From: Rhipicephalus microplus
Lineage: Eukaryota; Arthropoda; Arachnida; Ixodida; Ixodidae
DNA: 64,000 nucleotides
Assembly (NCBI RefSeq): GCF_043290135.1
Contig: NC_134701.1
Location: 203,532,601-203,596,600, forward strand
Reading direction: 5' to 3'
The notes under the pieces are model-generated. The model ran no database searches and was not told the origin of the DNA. It was given only the letters and a program-made list of their open reading frames with translations. The position numbers were made by a program, and so were the translations under genes. This document shows, one piece after another, positions 30,033 through 41,912 of the stretch. The first letter of the stretch is position 1. Each line of letters opens with the position of its first letter.

Positions 30033-33000
30033 ATTTTAAAAGAGATGAAGAGCAGTGCCCGTGCAAAGGGGTGCTGCCAGTCACTGAGGCTAGAGCTACC
30101 CTGACCTACATATTGTCCGCGCTTTTGGATTTAAATGGAGTAACGTGTGCTCTGTGAGGGCCGCTGTTGGGGCGTGATGATTACTGATGCACTGAAAATA
30201 CTGAAGAAACTGCAGGAGTCCTAGAAATAAGGGCTTTGACAGTATTTAGCTTGTTAAAAACAGGAACGGTGCTCAGAAGAGGTCGAATCATAAGGGTAAT
30301 GTTCCGGTCTCCCTCGGGCTAGTCGTGAGAAACTACAGCGCTGTCCTCGTTTCGGTCTATGTGTGTTGCAACGATTGAAGCCGCTATGTATTGTGCTGTG
30401 GCTATGTTTGTAACGCTGGTTGTATTTATGGCAATACTGGTTTGAAAGAATTGAGACCACTGCCTTCGCGGCCTAGTCTTCTTTCTATCAATACAACACT
30501 CTAATCACCATTGTAATTATATTTAGACCCTATAGAGGCGGAATTCACTTGCTTCTATATCAACACAGTCCCACGCAGGCTAAGTGAACCTGCTGAGTCG
30601 AAACACGAGCAATGTCAGCGCTTAGAATCTCCATGTGGCTTGCATCGAGTTCAGCACTAGGTGTTTAAGGTAGTTGCTAACGTTGCAGGAGTTATTAGGG
30701 CACTAGCTGCGATGCGTCTGTTGGCGATATCTAGCTTTCACTTCCCGTCTCGCGTTTGAAGCTTCCTTAACAGACACTACCAAAGAAATTCGGCATTCTG
30801 GCCTCGCGGATCCTGTAAATATCGTCATAACGAAGTTCAATCATATAGGCACCTGGCAAAGCAGTTTACGAGCTGTGATGGTAGTGCCAGAACACACAGC
30901 CTAGCGAGTAGGCGCAGCAAAACCGAGTCTTCCCAAGCGTAGCCTAGCCAGTAGGCGCAGCGAAATCGGACTTGCACGTGCAATCATTTTCTTTTTTAGT
31001 TGTGAGCAGGTGGGTCACGGCTGATTATGTAAACTCCCAGGATGCGTTCTTTGAAAACGTGCCAAAAAGGGCACTGGCACTTCATCGTATCACTGTGTTC
31101 AGCGAGCGTTTCATTTTCTTAGTATCCCTGGTATTCGGTACCAACAATGCTGAGGCAGCCCAAAAAGCTCCGTCGCCCCCTCTGGTCCACTGTCGGGTGC
31201 CTATAGGAAAGTACAGAGCTGGTGATTTCAAGGGTATGTTTGAATGATCACGATTCAACATATCAATACATTTAACATTGGAATTTAGATTTTTTGTGAA
31301 AAACTTTTTCAGTGTCTGTTTTACTGATAGGTAGGGCCTCAGGAAGCCACAAACAAACAATTTGGTTTTTGGTGTAAGTAACCGGAAATTTACAAGCATG
31401 ACATCAAATTAGGCCATAATGGCCCTCTAGTCATGAAATCATAAAAATTGCAAACTCATTACTGCTATGTCCGAGAGTACCCAAATGTTGAACCTACGTA
31501 GTATTTGACAGAGTGGAATTTCTTGAAACTATTTCGGGACTTGATTCTGAAAACGCCGCCTTCGCGCCTCTCTTTGCCCGCTTCGTCGTCAACAATGGCT
31601 TTGGTCAAGCTTCTTGTTCTTGAAGGCTCAGAGCTCCGCAAAAATGAAATACGGGGGTGTCCATCGCTGTGGAAATAGTCGATAAACTACTTCAAGAATG
31701 AGCAGGTTTGCAGGTTTGGTTTGGTTTTTGAGGTTCTAGAAAACAACTGTGTGGTGTCATCAATTGACGACAGCAGGGCCGAATAGGTTAACCATTTCAG
31801 CCCTGATTTCGTCAATTGATTGAGGGCCTCGAAGCTACTTTCCTTTGGGTAATTAACCCCTGCACTTCATGTAGTTGCAGCCTCAAAGGCTGCACCTACA
31901 GGACAGGTGTCGAGCAAAAAAATTGGCCCGCTGGCCTCGCGAGTCTTCAAGGTGCCATTGACGAGGAAATCTTGTGAAGGGCCGAAATATATCGTTGACT
32001 ATTAGTTGGGCTTTCGGGGTTTTTCATTCTACGTGCGCATTCAAGCCTTGTGAACCTCAGGCTGTCATCACCAAGGGCGAGTCAGTTCGGAGCCGAAGTA
32101 TACAAGAGATCTCCCGTCTCGCAAGCCTCGAGATGACGCCTGCAGTCGTGTCAGTCCGTGAATGGCCTTAATTCTGGCCGGAGTTTTCCCAGGTTTCGCT
32201 GCGCCATAGACGTGAGGGTTACTCCCCTTTAATAGAACACCCTAAGCTCCATGATCATGATACCTATGTTCTACGCCATGTCTCGGAACTCCTTTTCAAA
32301 TTGACGCTAATCTTCGTGCAACCTCAATAGTGCTTGCAGTGCTGCCTACGCCATTTATCAACATTACTTATGTACATTTTGATGCAGCCGTCACGTCAGG
32401 TTAACATCAATTTTAGTTAGTTGCCATGTGCTGAAGTTGATTTATGGTAGCAGTGTCCAGGGCCAGCATCCTCGCGACCATCAGGGCTTCATATCAGCTT
32501 CTAGTGTTGCTACTGTGCATGTTCCAGTTAGCATCGTTGCGCAAGTGCAAACAGCTGATTATATAAAAATCCGCAACTCTTCAACATATGTCCCTGCTTG
32601 AAACATTTGTATATATATTAGCGTCATTTTAAGACGTGTCGCTCAATAAAAAAATTGCAACAAGGTCACCTTCCCTCCACATGCTTCGCATAACGTCGAT
32701 CCCCAGGTACGTGGGATCTGGCGATTTTTTTTTGGTGAGTGAAGAATAGACCGGTGTGGGTCTTTGCTACAGCCGACCGACCGACCGACCGACCGACTGA
32801 CCGACCGACCGAAACAGTTGTAGTGAAGTTGTAGTGAAGTAGTTTTACACTTTTTTAGTTCATTTTGTTAAGAATTTAATTCCTTCCATTTCATCGACCT
32901 GCCTGAATGCACAGAACCTTGATTTCTCAAATGACAACACTAGTGCTTCTTGCGCTTCTGGCAGAAGAAGCGAACTCATCAATACTACCCACCAACATTC

Positions 33001-33074
33001 AACAACACAAAAATATAAAAAACTTATCAGAACGAACTTCGTATAGCAAGCTTAGGAGAAAAATGAAGCAGACA
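30033..33074. other. No gene seen; small repeats and hairpins
   Basis: Contains a 43-bp imperfect duplication (30898 and 30941, AGCCTAGC(G/C)AGTAGGCGCAGC), an inverted repeat with ATCAATTGACGA arms (31754-31774 and 31800-31820), a GCAGCC/GGCTGC hairpin near 31886, and a (CGAC)n run at 32772-32812. No exon or named repeat family. Confidence 0.45.
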
Positions 33075-33190
33075 GAAAGAAAGAAGGTAGGGAGGTTAAC
33101 CAGAAAGACATACGGTTGGCTACCCTACACGGGGGGATTATAAAAGGGGATAAGGAAGGAGAACGAAAAAAAGAGAAAGAAAAAAAGGAA
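33075..33190 (-). mobile_element. LINE 3' tail fragment
   Basis: Minus strand: CGTGTAGGGTAGCCAACCG..GGTTAACCTCCCTACCTTC then TTTC repeats: the fourth copy of this 3' block in the window. Sequence upstream on that strand (to about 33190) is purine/pyrimidine-rich and no coding similarity is recognised. Confidence 0.65.
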
Positions 33191-35449
33191 GAGAGAGTCA
33201 GTAAAATCACTTCGGCGTCTAGAACTTCAGCGCAAGTCAGAGCTCTTGATGTATCATGCACAAGTTTTATAGAAATGCATTTGCTAAACCAGCTGCAAAA
33301 GCTGTACATTGAAACCGTTAATTTTGTTATATTTAGTTTTTTGTTCTCTTAGCCACTGTATAGAATGTTCCCCATTACGCACTCAAACAAAGCGCGGCCA
33401 TTCTTTTTTCAACAACACGAAGGTACGAAGGCGTGAGGTCTGAAAATAAAATATGGAATGAACTCTGTCATTGTGCGTTACTACGGCCTGGAAGCAAAGA
33501 TAATGCCCCTCGTGGACAATGAGTGCCAGCGAAAGCTCTGCAATGAATATTCAGTAATTTTCCTCCTTAGGAAGCCGCCCTAAAAAACTTGAAAAAGAAG
33601 CGTGACCTTGCTTTCTGCGCAGCTCCAAAAATATATGGGCGATATATAAAAGTAAAAATGCCGGAGTGGAGTTCAGTTATGAGGGTGTTAATGCTCGGAA
33701 ACTAGAAAGCAGTAACGAAAAAAATCAATTGCTCACCTTTATTGATTTTGCTGAACTTCGAAGAAAAAATGGTATTGTTCACACTGTAAGTGCTGCTGTA
33801 CGTCACTTTGTTTGATTTCAGGCTGGAACGTGACTGCAGTATCAGGGGACATGCGCAAGATCTAGTTAATTAGGACAAACTTTTTGGGAGCTTTCATTTT
33901 GACAGAGAAATTTTTCGTTGAATATTTCATAGTTAGTAACATCGCAAAATGCAGAGGTTCATTTAAACAAGAAGCAGAGAGTTGCTCGTACTAGGGGCCA
34001 AGCCCAAAAGCACATTGGATGTTTCAAATTGGTCCTGGTCCTATGAGGTGGTGTGAATTTACATGAAGGGACGCCAAGTAATGCTAAGTATTACGGAATA
34101 ATGCCAAGCAATGCCAAGTTCTACTCAAGATCACTAAACTCAGCTTCTTACATCTTTGAGCCTTCCTCAATATTTTACTTGAGTCGATCAGCGTCGCTGC
34201 GTAAGCGTCTTCTCGACAAGCCACTTCAGAGCGAATCTTCGCTTGTCTTCTCATGCTCGAGTCTCTCGTCACGCGCTGCCGCCACGCTCTGGCTTTGACA
34301 CAAATAGAAAGAGCGCGTACGCATTTTGCGTGGGATTACGCCCGACGCCGCCGAATTACTACTCACAGTGTCCTGGCAGTGTCCAAACAGTGTTCGTGGC
34401 ATAGAAGTGCATGGGCTATGCCCTGGACGCAAAGGGTGCAGTTACGCTTCGTCTTAAAATGTGACAACAGCAAGACATGCTGCCGAAATTTCTGAATGCG
34501 ACGAAAGATCGCCGTCATCCTCCGTAGTGCCTATTGTATTTTTGTGAAAGCATATTCAGCCTCTGAGAGTGGGAAATTTTAAGCACGCAATAATTAATGA
34601 CTGTTAAACTTTCACAATCATAGCGCAGTTGTGTTCTGCAGTTTTCAAAAATGGCTGGGTTTTTAGTAAGCTAAGACTGCCGTTCTTGCTTTGCCAGCAG
34701 AGAGCAAATAACAAAAATAATAAAAACTAACTGTCGAATAAGTTAGCTTTCGTGGCAATAACAAACGCAACTATTTTATTCTTTATGCAAGATTTTACGT
34801 GAAACCAGAAGATATAACGTGCTAATATAATTTCTCAAAAAACTTTGTCAGCATTTTTTTTTACAAAGAAAGTGCCAGCACATTTGTTTTGATGCCTCTT
34901 AGTTTTATATGCATCTTATATAGGTCGAAAAATATATACAAGGTCCTAATTTATCGTTCTAGGCAGCAGCGAAAGAAAAATACCTCTCACAAAGAAAATG
35001 GCGTATTTGTAGCACTCACCGCATAGTGTTCACCGCATAGGCTTGGATTGATACACAGGCGCACCTGCAGTCAGCAGTCGCATGTTGTCTCGCAAATTAC
35101 TCTGATAATTCCTTCAATAAAGTGCTTCAAAATAACCTTGAGTAAACGAGCCTTGATCGCTAATAAACGACCTCCGAAAACAGGTACGTGGGACGCATCG
35201 CCCCTTCATAAAAAAAAGGGTGTTGCTAAGACTTGTTTCAAAAAGCGGGGGCAGGGGTATAAGAATAAGGGGGATAGTAAAAAGTACCTCTGAGTTGTTG
35301 CTAATTACGTTCACAGCTGAGCAAACAATAGCGAGTGGTGATTGGTAAGTTTGAGTCTGTAAACTACGCTGTAATGTAGCTGTAATACACATAAGTGAGC
35401 ACGTTCTCATAAGGAGACGTTCTTTTTAAAGATACAAGATAGTAGGGTT
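33191..35449. other. No gene seen
   Basis: A+T-rich with short frames. 34050-34130 has loosely repeated ATGCCAAG words. No repeat family, RNA gene or convincing exon. Confidence 0.4.
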
Positions 35450-35748
35450 GGTCAGAGAATGAAACGGGTTTAGTATATGATAGTTGAAACCAAAAGAAAT
35501 TAATGGATATGAGCCGAGCACGTAGCGAAAAGGCAGGATAATCACTGGGTATTAAAGGTAACTGAATGGATTCCCAGAGAAGACAAATGCGCGAGGGAGA
35601 GACAAAAACTTAATTGGGCTGATAAAATTAAAAAGTTTGCAGGTACAAAGTGGGAGCAGAAAGCACAAGGCCAGGTCGATTGGCGATACACTGGAGACAC
35701 TTTTCTCCTGCAGAGCGCTTAGTTAGCCTGCTGCTGCTGATGATGATA
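35450..35748 (+). pseudogene. 3' end of a second LINE family with (TGATGA) tail
   Basis: Plus strand: a decayed C-terminal stretch VTEWIPREDK..WADKIKKFAG (35555-35640) matches the RT-LINE tail form WIPR..RP..RW.DEI.KFAG that is common in arthropod genomes. It then runs to a TAG and ends in GCTGCTGCTGATGATGATA. The family lacks RNase H and knuckle here, and differs from the LINEs at 2.7, 25.6 and 62 kb. Frameshifts and stops are present. Confidence 0.6.
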
Positions 35749-38735
35749 TATTTACAAGTTGTTTGAGCTACCTTTGTATTTAAATATTCACTGCCGAAGA
35801 GCTTCTCTGTGCCTTGCATCGATCATCACAATATTTTCTTAAAGTGAAATATGCGTTTGCTCAGATTGAATTCATTAAATAAAAGTGAAGCATGCGTTTG
35901 CTCAGATTGAATTCATTACCTATCAGTGTAAGGTCTTTATGATGTTCGTTTGCTTGTCTGCCTAGTCTGTCAACCAGCACGTTGTATGAAAATAGAAAAA
36001 TGAAGCTTTTCATTGTAATTGAATTTTATGTTTCCGTAAGTCACTTAACACACTTCCAGAGACAACGGCAGCCGACGCTCTGCAAGGACTTAGTGCTAGT
36101 ATTTTATTGCGTGCATTGACCTGGTTCCAAAGCGGGCAGCAGGAAATCAGGCTTTAATTCAATTCCGTTTGGACAGCTAGCATCAACAGCAAATCCGCAG
36201 CTCCATTTGCATACTTGAATATGGACGGTTTTCGAGCCAGCAATTTCTCACAGTCGCGAGAAGGGCCCTTCATTGAGTTCCTGCTTCTGTTTCTACATCA
36301 AGATGAATAATTACGGCTTACCGAAAAATCCACAAGGCTTGCTAAGATCTGACGAGGGACAACCAAATGAGACAGCGGCGCAACTCGTGTGTGGGCATTA
36401 TACTGTAAAACAACTGCATGACCACAGCATCACCCCTGAGAGACAAGTGTCAAGCGGCTTTTGTTACTAACGAGTATTAAAAAACAAACAAAAAGTAGTG
36501 CATAGCGACAACAGAATACGATCCGGCAAAGGAAACACTGCAGCGGTGACAACTACAGCTAAAAAAGCAGTCATCGTGTAGCATTGTTGCGGCACACCGA
36601 ATGCTTCGTCAGCTTTCAAATTTATGAATAACTACTTTTTCTTCTACAGAAAGTGGTCCGCTGGGAGGAAACGAAAATGAGACAGTGGCTATTGTTCACT
36701 TACAATAACACGTAGCGCTCATTACAGCGAACACTTAATGATGCAAGACCTTTTCACTGTGAACACGCAGTGTACTGTGTACTGCGTTTGGCAGGAAGTA
36801 ACAATTTCCTAGTTCATAGAGACTGTAATGAAAGTTGTAAAACTCTGCACATAAAAACTGCTGTTCACCTCCAACATACTAGGGACATTTCTGGCAATAC
36901 ATTTTGTTTCTCTTTACGTGATTCATAAAGATTGTGCACAAAGGTTATATAGTTTTTTTATCGTGGTAGGTCCCAGCACACTGGTCCAAATACAACGTAC
37001 GAAAGCTTTGTGGCTTAAGCCCATATAATTTATGTTGTATATTTCTCGTGTCCTTCAGTGCTTGTTTTCACCGTGAAGATATACCCGCGTATTCTAAAAC
37101 GTCCCTTTACTCAACGCTTCACCTTCACTTGAGAAAGCCGATGGGAGAGCCCTCTCTAGGCACGGCAAGTCACTGCATATCAGCGATAATCTGCTCTGAT
37201 TCTTGAGTAGCGCAGCGTCATTTTCAGCCGAGCGGTGGTGGATTGCTCAACTCTGTCAAGTGAACGATGAAAGTCGAGTCTAGGAGCGTTTGTGAATACG
37301 GTGGATAGACTCCACAAGCTTATTTTTTGAAGCTCCCGCTGGTCACTGCATCAAGCCTATATTATTATATTTCATGATTAATGATTTTCACTTGACACTT
37401 TTCAACTTCACAGCAGGTTTCCTCAAAACATGCTTGCGCCTAAGAAAGTACGCCCGACAAACCTCCAAGGTGCGGCAGGCGAGAAGTTGTGTTACAATGG
37501 GAATGGCGCCCGTGCTCCTGGCTCAAGACAGATGCGTAATAGTTAGAGAGGTAACTTCAGCCATGCATTAAAACAAAAAAATTGTATTGCCCAGCAAAGG
37601 ACTGAAAAAGAAACGCCCAACCTAAGTCTGCATATTTATTAATTCTACGGGCTCAGTAGACGCAGCACTATGAGAATATTGATGCACAGAAATTCCTGGG
37701 GGCCACAACTTCTCAGGTACAACATTTTGTGTCGAGTAGTACTTCGTAATACAATTGAGCAGACTATTCCTGTAAAATGTGTAGATCATTTGACGTGCGC
37801 TTTATTACAGAAAAAAGTCTCGCACACAGACAAAACATCGAAATTCTAATATTTGGGCAAGGCAGGTGCATGCAACAGGGTAGTTGACAGCCCTTTCAAG
37901 AAGCGGACTGCTCTAGTATTTAAACGCCTGCTGGTAAATACGTGCTGCTAAAACATCTACTTCTACAAACGACTGCATTGGATACTTGTGCGTGGAATTT
38001 CTAGCTTGAAGGGCAGTTTCCATTTGCCATCTACGAATGACTTCCGTGATTCTGATAATATAATATGATTAATATTTAGAATTGACTAAGTCCAAACGCG
38101 AATATTTTGTCTGTAGGTTACGTAGAACACCACGAGCGTCAGTGCACAGCTCAGGTTGGTGTGTAAATAACGCGCTGCAGTGTTCTAGTCGTTACATATG
38201 GAGCACTGCTTCTAACCCGAAAATCGCGGGGTTGATCCTGACCACGGGTTTGATCCCGAATAACAGCTATTTCAATAAAACGAGCGTATGCACTACATTA
38301 AAACAAAACCATATTTTGGTTCGGTGCCTCTTTTTAATGCAAAATAGGTTGCGACGCGCTTGTACGTCGTTGGTGGCAGGTGCAAAAGGGTTGATAAGGC
38401 GTCATTTTCTGATACTGAAAACAGGCATCGTGCGCGGCCTCGATAACGTGTATCGACCTGAGAGCATCAATTGCGTCGTTGAGAGTCACGTCCTAGCTCT
38501 GAATGTTTCTAGCAGAGGTGATAATAAGAACACGTTCGAGGCAAAGCCCAGACTGCATCCACTTCGTTAGGGGGCATTGCGCCGTACACATTAACTCTTC
38601 GTAACCAAGCACGAGACGTACTGTCTGTCCCCTTGGAAAGTTTAACAATCGCAGTTTTTCCAGCTTTACCGTAATGAATTCTCATCTATCGTCAATTATT
38701 GAGCTTCTGCTGACGTTGACAATACGCCTACGATG
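35749..38735. other. No gene seen
   Basis: A 30-bp direct repeat (GTGAA.ATGCGTTTGCTCAGATTGAATTCATTA) occurs at about 35843 and 35884. 38082-38570 is open for 162 codons on the plus strand, but with no recognisable domain, splice pattern or coding-like composition along its length. Nothing else supported. Confidence 0.4.
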
Positions 38736-38748
38736 TAGAACATCAACA

Positions 38749-38987
38749 TTGATTGATACGTGGGGTTTAGCGTTCCAAAACCACTATATGATTATGAGAG
38801 ACGCCGTAGTGAAGGGCTCCGGAAATTTAGACCACCTGGGGTTCTTTAACGTGCACCAAAATCTGAGCACACGGGCCTACAACATTTCCGCCTCCATCGG
38901 AAATACAGCCGCCGCAGCCGGGAATCGAACCCGCGCCCTGCGGGTCAGCAGCCGAGTACCTTAGCCACTAGACCACCGCGGCGGGGC
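38749..38987 (-). mobile_element. Ruka-type SINE, full length
   Basis: Minus-strand head, B box (GGTTCGATTCCC) and body. Perfect 13-bp duplication TAGAACATCAACA at 38736-38748 and 38988-39000. Confidence 0.95.
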
Positions 38988-39000
38988 TAGAACATCAACA

Positions 39001-41676
39001 ATTTCAGCTTACTTCCTTCAAAAGATGCGTTTGCTCGGTATTCAACTTAGCTGCCTTGATTTCATTGCAGTACTCTGAAAAAAAAACAAAACAGTACGCA
39101 AAGATTTGGTTGCCCGCAAATTAACGTAATGTCTGGTACGATTTCCTCCCATGATAAAGCGGCATTGCCCGTTTTTGAAATAGCGTATTCAAATGCATAC
39201 ATAAATAGCCCAACATTGACTTATCTCTCAATTTCGCGATACTTTTTTTGCATGTATATATACTACAGAAATCTAAAAATTAAGAAGGTCTGCTTGCTTT
39301 TTGTTCAAATTAATGAATGATAAATAAATAATTAGCTATATAAATAAATAACGAGGTTGCTTTTTGCCCATTTGTAGTGCTCTTTATGTATACCTAGAGG
39401 CATACAGAAAAAATATACACGAACATAGTTTGACTCTTTTTTACTCCCCTTATGTACCCTAAATATACAAATAGTTATTGTGCCTTAAGGTAACGACTTT
39501 GCTTCAAGTGTTCCAACCGTAATTTGCAAGTTCGGCTTTAAATGCAATTCCATTGGTTTCAAATCCCCAATCATTCGTTCAGTAGTGTGACTTCAACATA
39601 TACACACTTTAAGGCTGAGTTCTAATATTGATAAGTATTCCTGAAACCCCGTTAGTTGCAACCTATATGATATGACTTGGGCGTTGCTTATTGTGCCCTT
39701 CACGAAACTTCGAACGTTTAAAGCTATGATTAGGCATCCATGCATATACCTGTAGTATATGCGTCTGCAGCAGAGTGGGGGGAAGAGGGCCGCCCCTCTA
39801 TTCACCCAAGGAGGGGGGAGGGCAAACTCAGCCCCATATATTGAACTAATACCAAGGAGGGGGGTATAAAGTTAGCGCCATACGCTGACGCAATATGAAG
39901 GGGGGCGCTGGGACGAACAATCACCCCCTATCTCCCTCCCTTCCTCCCGTAAAAGGTAACTCTGCGCACGCATTTGTCGCTCATCAACTCGTTAATGGCC
40001 TTTCTTGCTTCTTCTTAAAATCTTTTGGTTCTATGTCACATGATATGTAATAAAAATATGTATGCAATGTCGTATTTCCCATGGACCGGCTCGTACAAAG
40101 TACAGTGGGTTCATAATGTTGTTCAAAGAAGCCACTATATATGCGCTGTTTTAACATTCTGTGACTAATCTTCCCCTTTGCACAAGACTTATTTTGAATA
40201 CCACTTTTGATGTTTTTTTTGTTAGCGCACGAAAACGTAGACGCGTCAAAACGGGTCAAAAGTTTTGCCTAGATTGGAGAGGCATTTTTTCTGGGTTACT
40301 TCTAAAATACAGATCCTTAAGCAGGGAACAATTAGGGGTGCTTCTGTATTTATTCAGTTGGTGTGCTATGCACAAAACAGGTAAACTGATGAAGAATAAC
40401 TCGGAAGCACAGCCTTCGAGGTACCGATTTCAATCGAGAAAATTGCCCCATAATGACGGGTTTAGCAAAGGGGCGTAATATCGATGAACACCCATATAAC
40501 CAATTGCTTCGTGTTCGCTTGGCTTACGTTCACACTGTCATGTGCTTTTGTCTCTGTATACATCGCAAGTATGCTGAATAACATGTTTAGGTGAGCGGCT
40601 GCAATATATAGGTAGCAATTAGGATAATCGCGAAAAGTACCGCAGAAACATCGTTAGTTACCGTCCAATGCGCTGCGCGAGTATAGCTTGCGAGTGCTCT
40701 TCAAATCTGGTTGCTTTTCATGACTAGCGTTGAGAGCGCTAAAGCTTTTGGGGTAATTACGCACGTTGGTGTCGTGCAAACTGTTAGTTCTCCCGTTGTT
40801 TTTGTTTTTGGTGACTGCATGAGCTGAAAACAAAAAAAATGGAGTTTTCTCGCGTCTCATTAAAGGGGTCGATGTAGAACGCCACGTGAGTAGAATGCAG
40901 TCGATTTTACATGAGGCCTGTGGGCACGGCGCCTTTGGACTGGTAAACGAATGTATTCCTATATTTGTTTTGATCGAGCTGACATTTTAAGACCTTAAAA
41001 CGTCAGATGCGTCAAGAAAACGTTTTTATACGAATGAGTTCAACGTCGCACGATTGGTTTAGTGCTTATAGGACAGATTTATAGGACAGATTTATAGGAA
41101 CCCTCACCAACCTCATCAACTGGTAAAAAAATTGAGCGCGTTCTTTTTTCCCGGTGTTTTTCGTCTTTCTGGCGTGCTTTGTGGTGCAAGGCGAGTGATT
41201 CATGTGACAATATCACAGTACATACTCTCGATTGGTTTATGTACGCAAAATATAATTGGCGAATTGAGCTCTACACTGCTTTCTCATGCAGCGACCGATC
41301 CGTTCTCATTTGTTATCATGGGATGTTATGACAGACGGCCTCAATGTAACGTCACGGTGACGTCATTAAGTGAAGTCATTAAGTCGTGGGGTTTTTTCTG
41401 CAACAGCTGTGTGACCACTACCGATTTGGATGATCGATTTTATCCTTTTATGCGGCATCTAACGCTTTTCCCTTAATGAATTTGAATCTGCTTCTTATAG
41501 GGAGCTCATACTTCACCCCACGGGCTCTGGTATAAACTAAATGAGAGAGTGAAATCAAGATTTGTTCTCTTCTCCCGTCCAACAATTGCGGTAGATCTCC
41601 CTAATCAACAATGCCTAAGTGCGGATGTTATTGGCTTGGGAGATTTGCTTGAGTGCCAATGAAAAACAGCAAGCAT
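39001..41676. other. No gene seen; G-run cluster and a shared repeat
   Basis: 39775-39950 carries loosely tandem units with G5-G6 runs (CCAAGGAGGGGGG at 39807 and 39851). 41150-41300 resembles 21440-21560 (ACTCTC.ATTGGT.TAT.TACG.AAAATAT). No exon recognised. Confidence 0.45.
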
Positions 41677-41692
41677 GACGCTGCTGCAATTG

Positions 41693-41896
41693 ATTGATAT
41701 CTGGAGTATAATGTTAAAAAAACCACCATATGATTCTGCGTGACGCCGTAGTGGAGAGCTCTGGAAATTTCGACCACTTGAGGGTTGTTTAACATGCACC
41801 AAAATCTGAGCACACAAGCCTTCGGCATTTTCACCTCCATCGAAAATGCAGCTGCCACTGCCACGATTCGATCCCGCGACCGGAGGGTCAGCAGCC
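41693..41896 (-). mobile_element. Ruka-type SINE, 5'-truncated and diverged
   Basis: Minus-strand body and B box (GGATCGAATCGTGG) but missing the first ~30 bp of the head. Duplication GACGCTGCTGCAATTG / GACGCTGCTACAATTG (41677-41692, 41897-41912), one mismatch in 16. Confidence 0.9.
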
Positions 41897-41912
41897 GACG
41901 CTGCTACAATTG

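Noticed and set aside
37374..37571. Possible Cys-rich exon ending at a GTAACT donor
   Set aside because: Stops interrupt each frame, and the Cys pattern can be made only by changing frame.
38215..38270. tRNA-like B box (GGTTTGATCCC)
   Set aside because: No A box at the right spacing and no acceptor-stem pairing that I could see.
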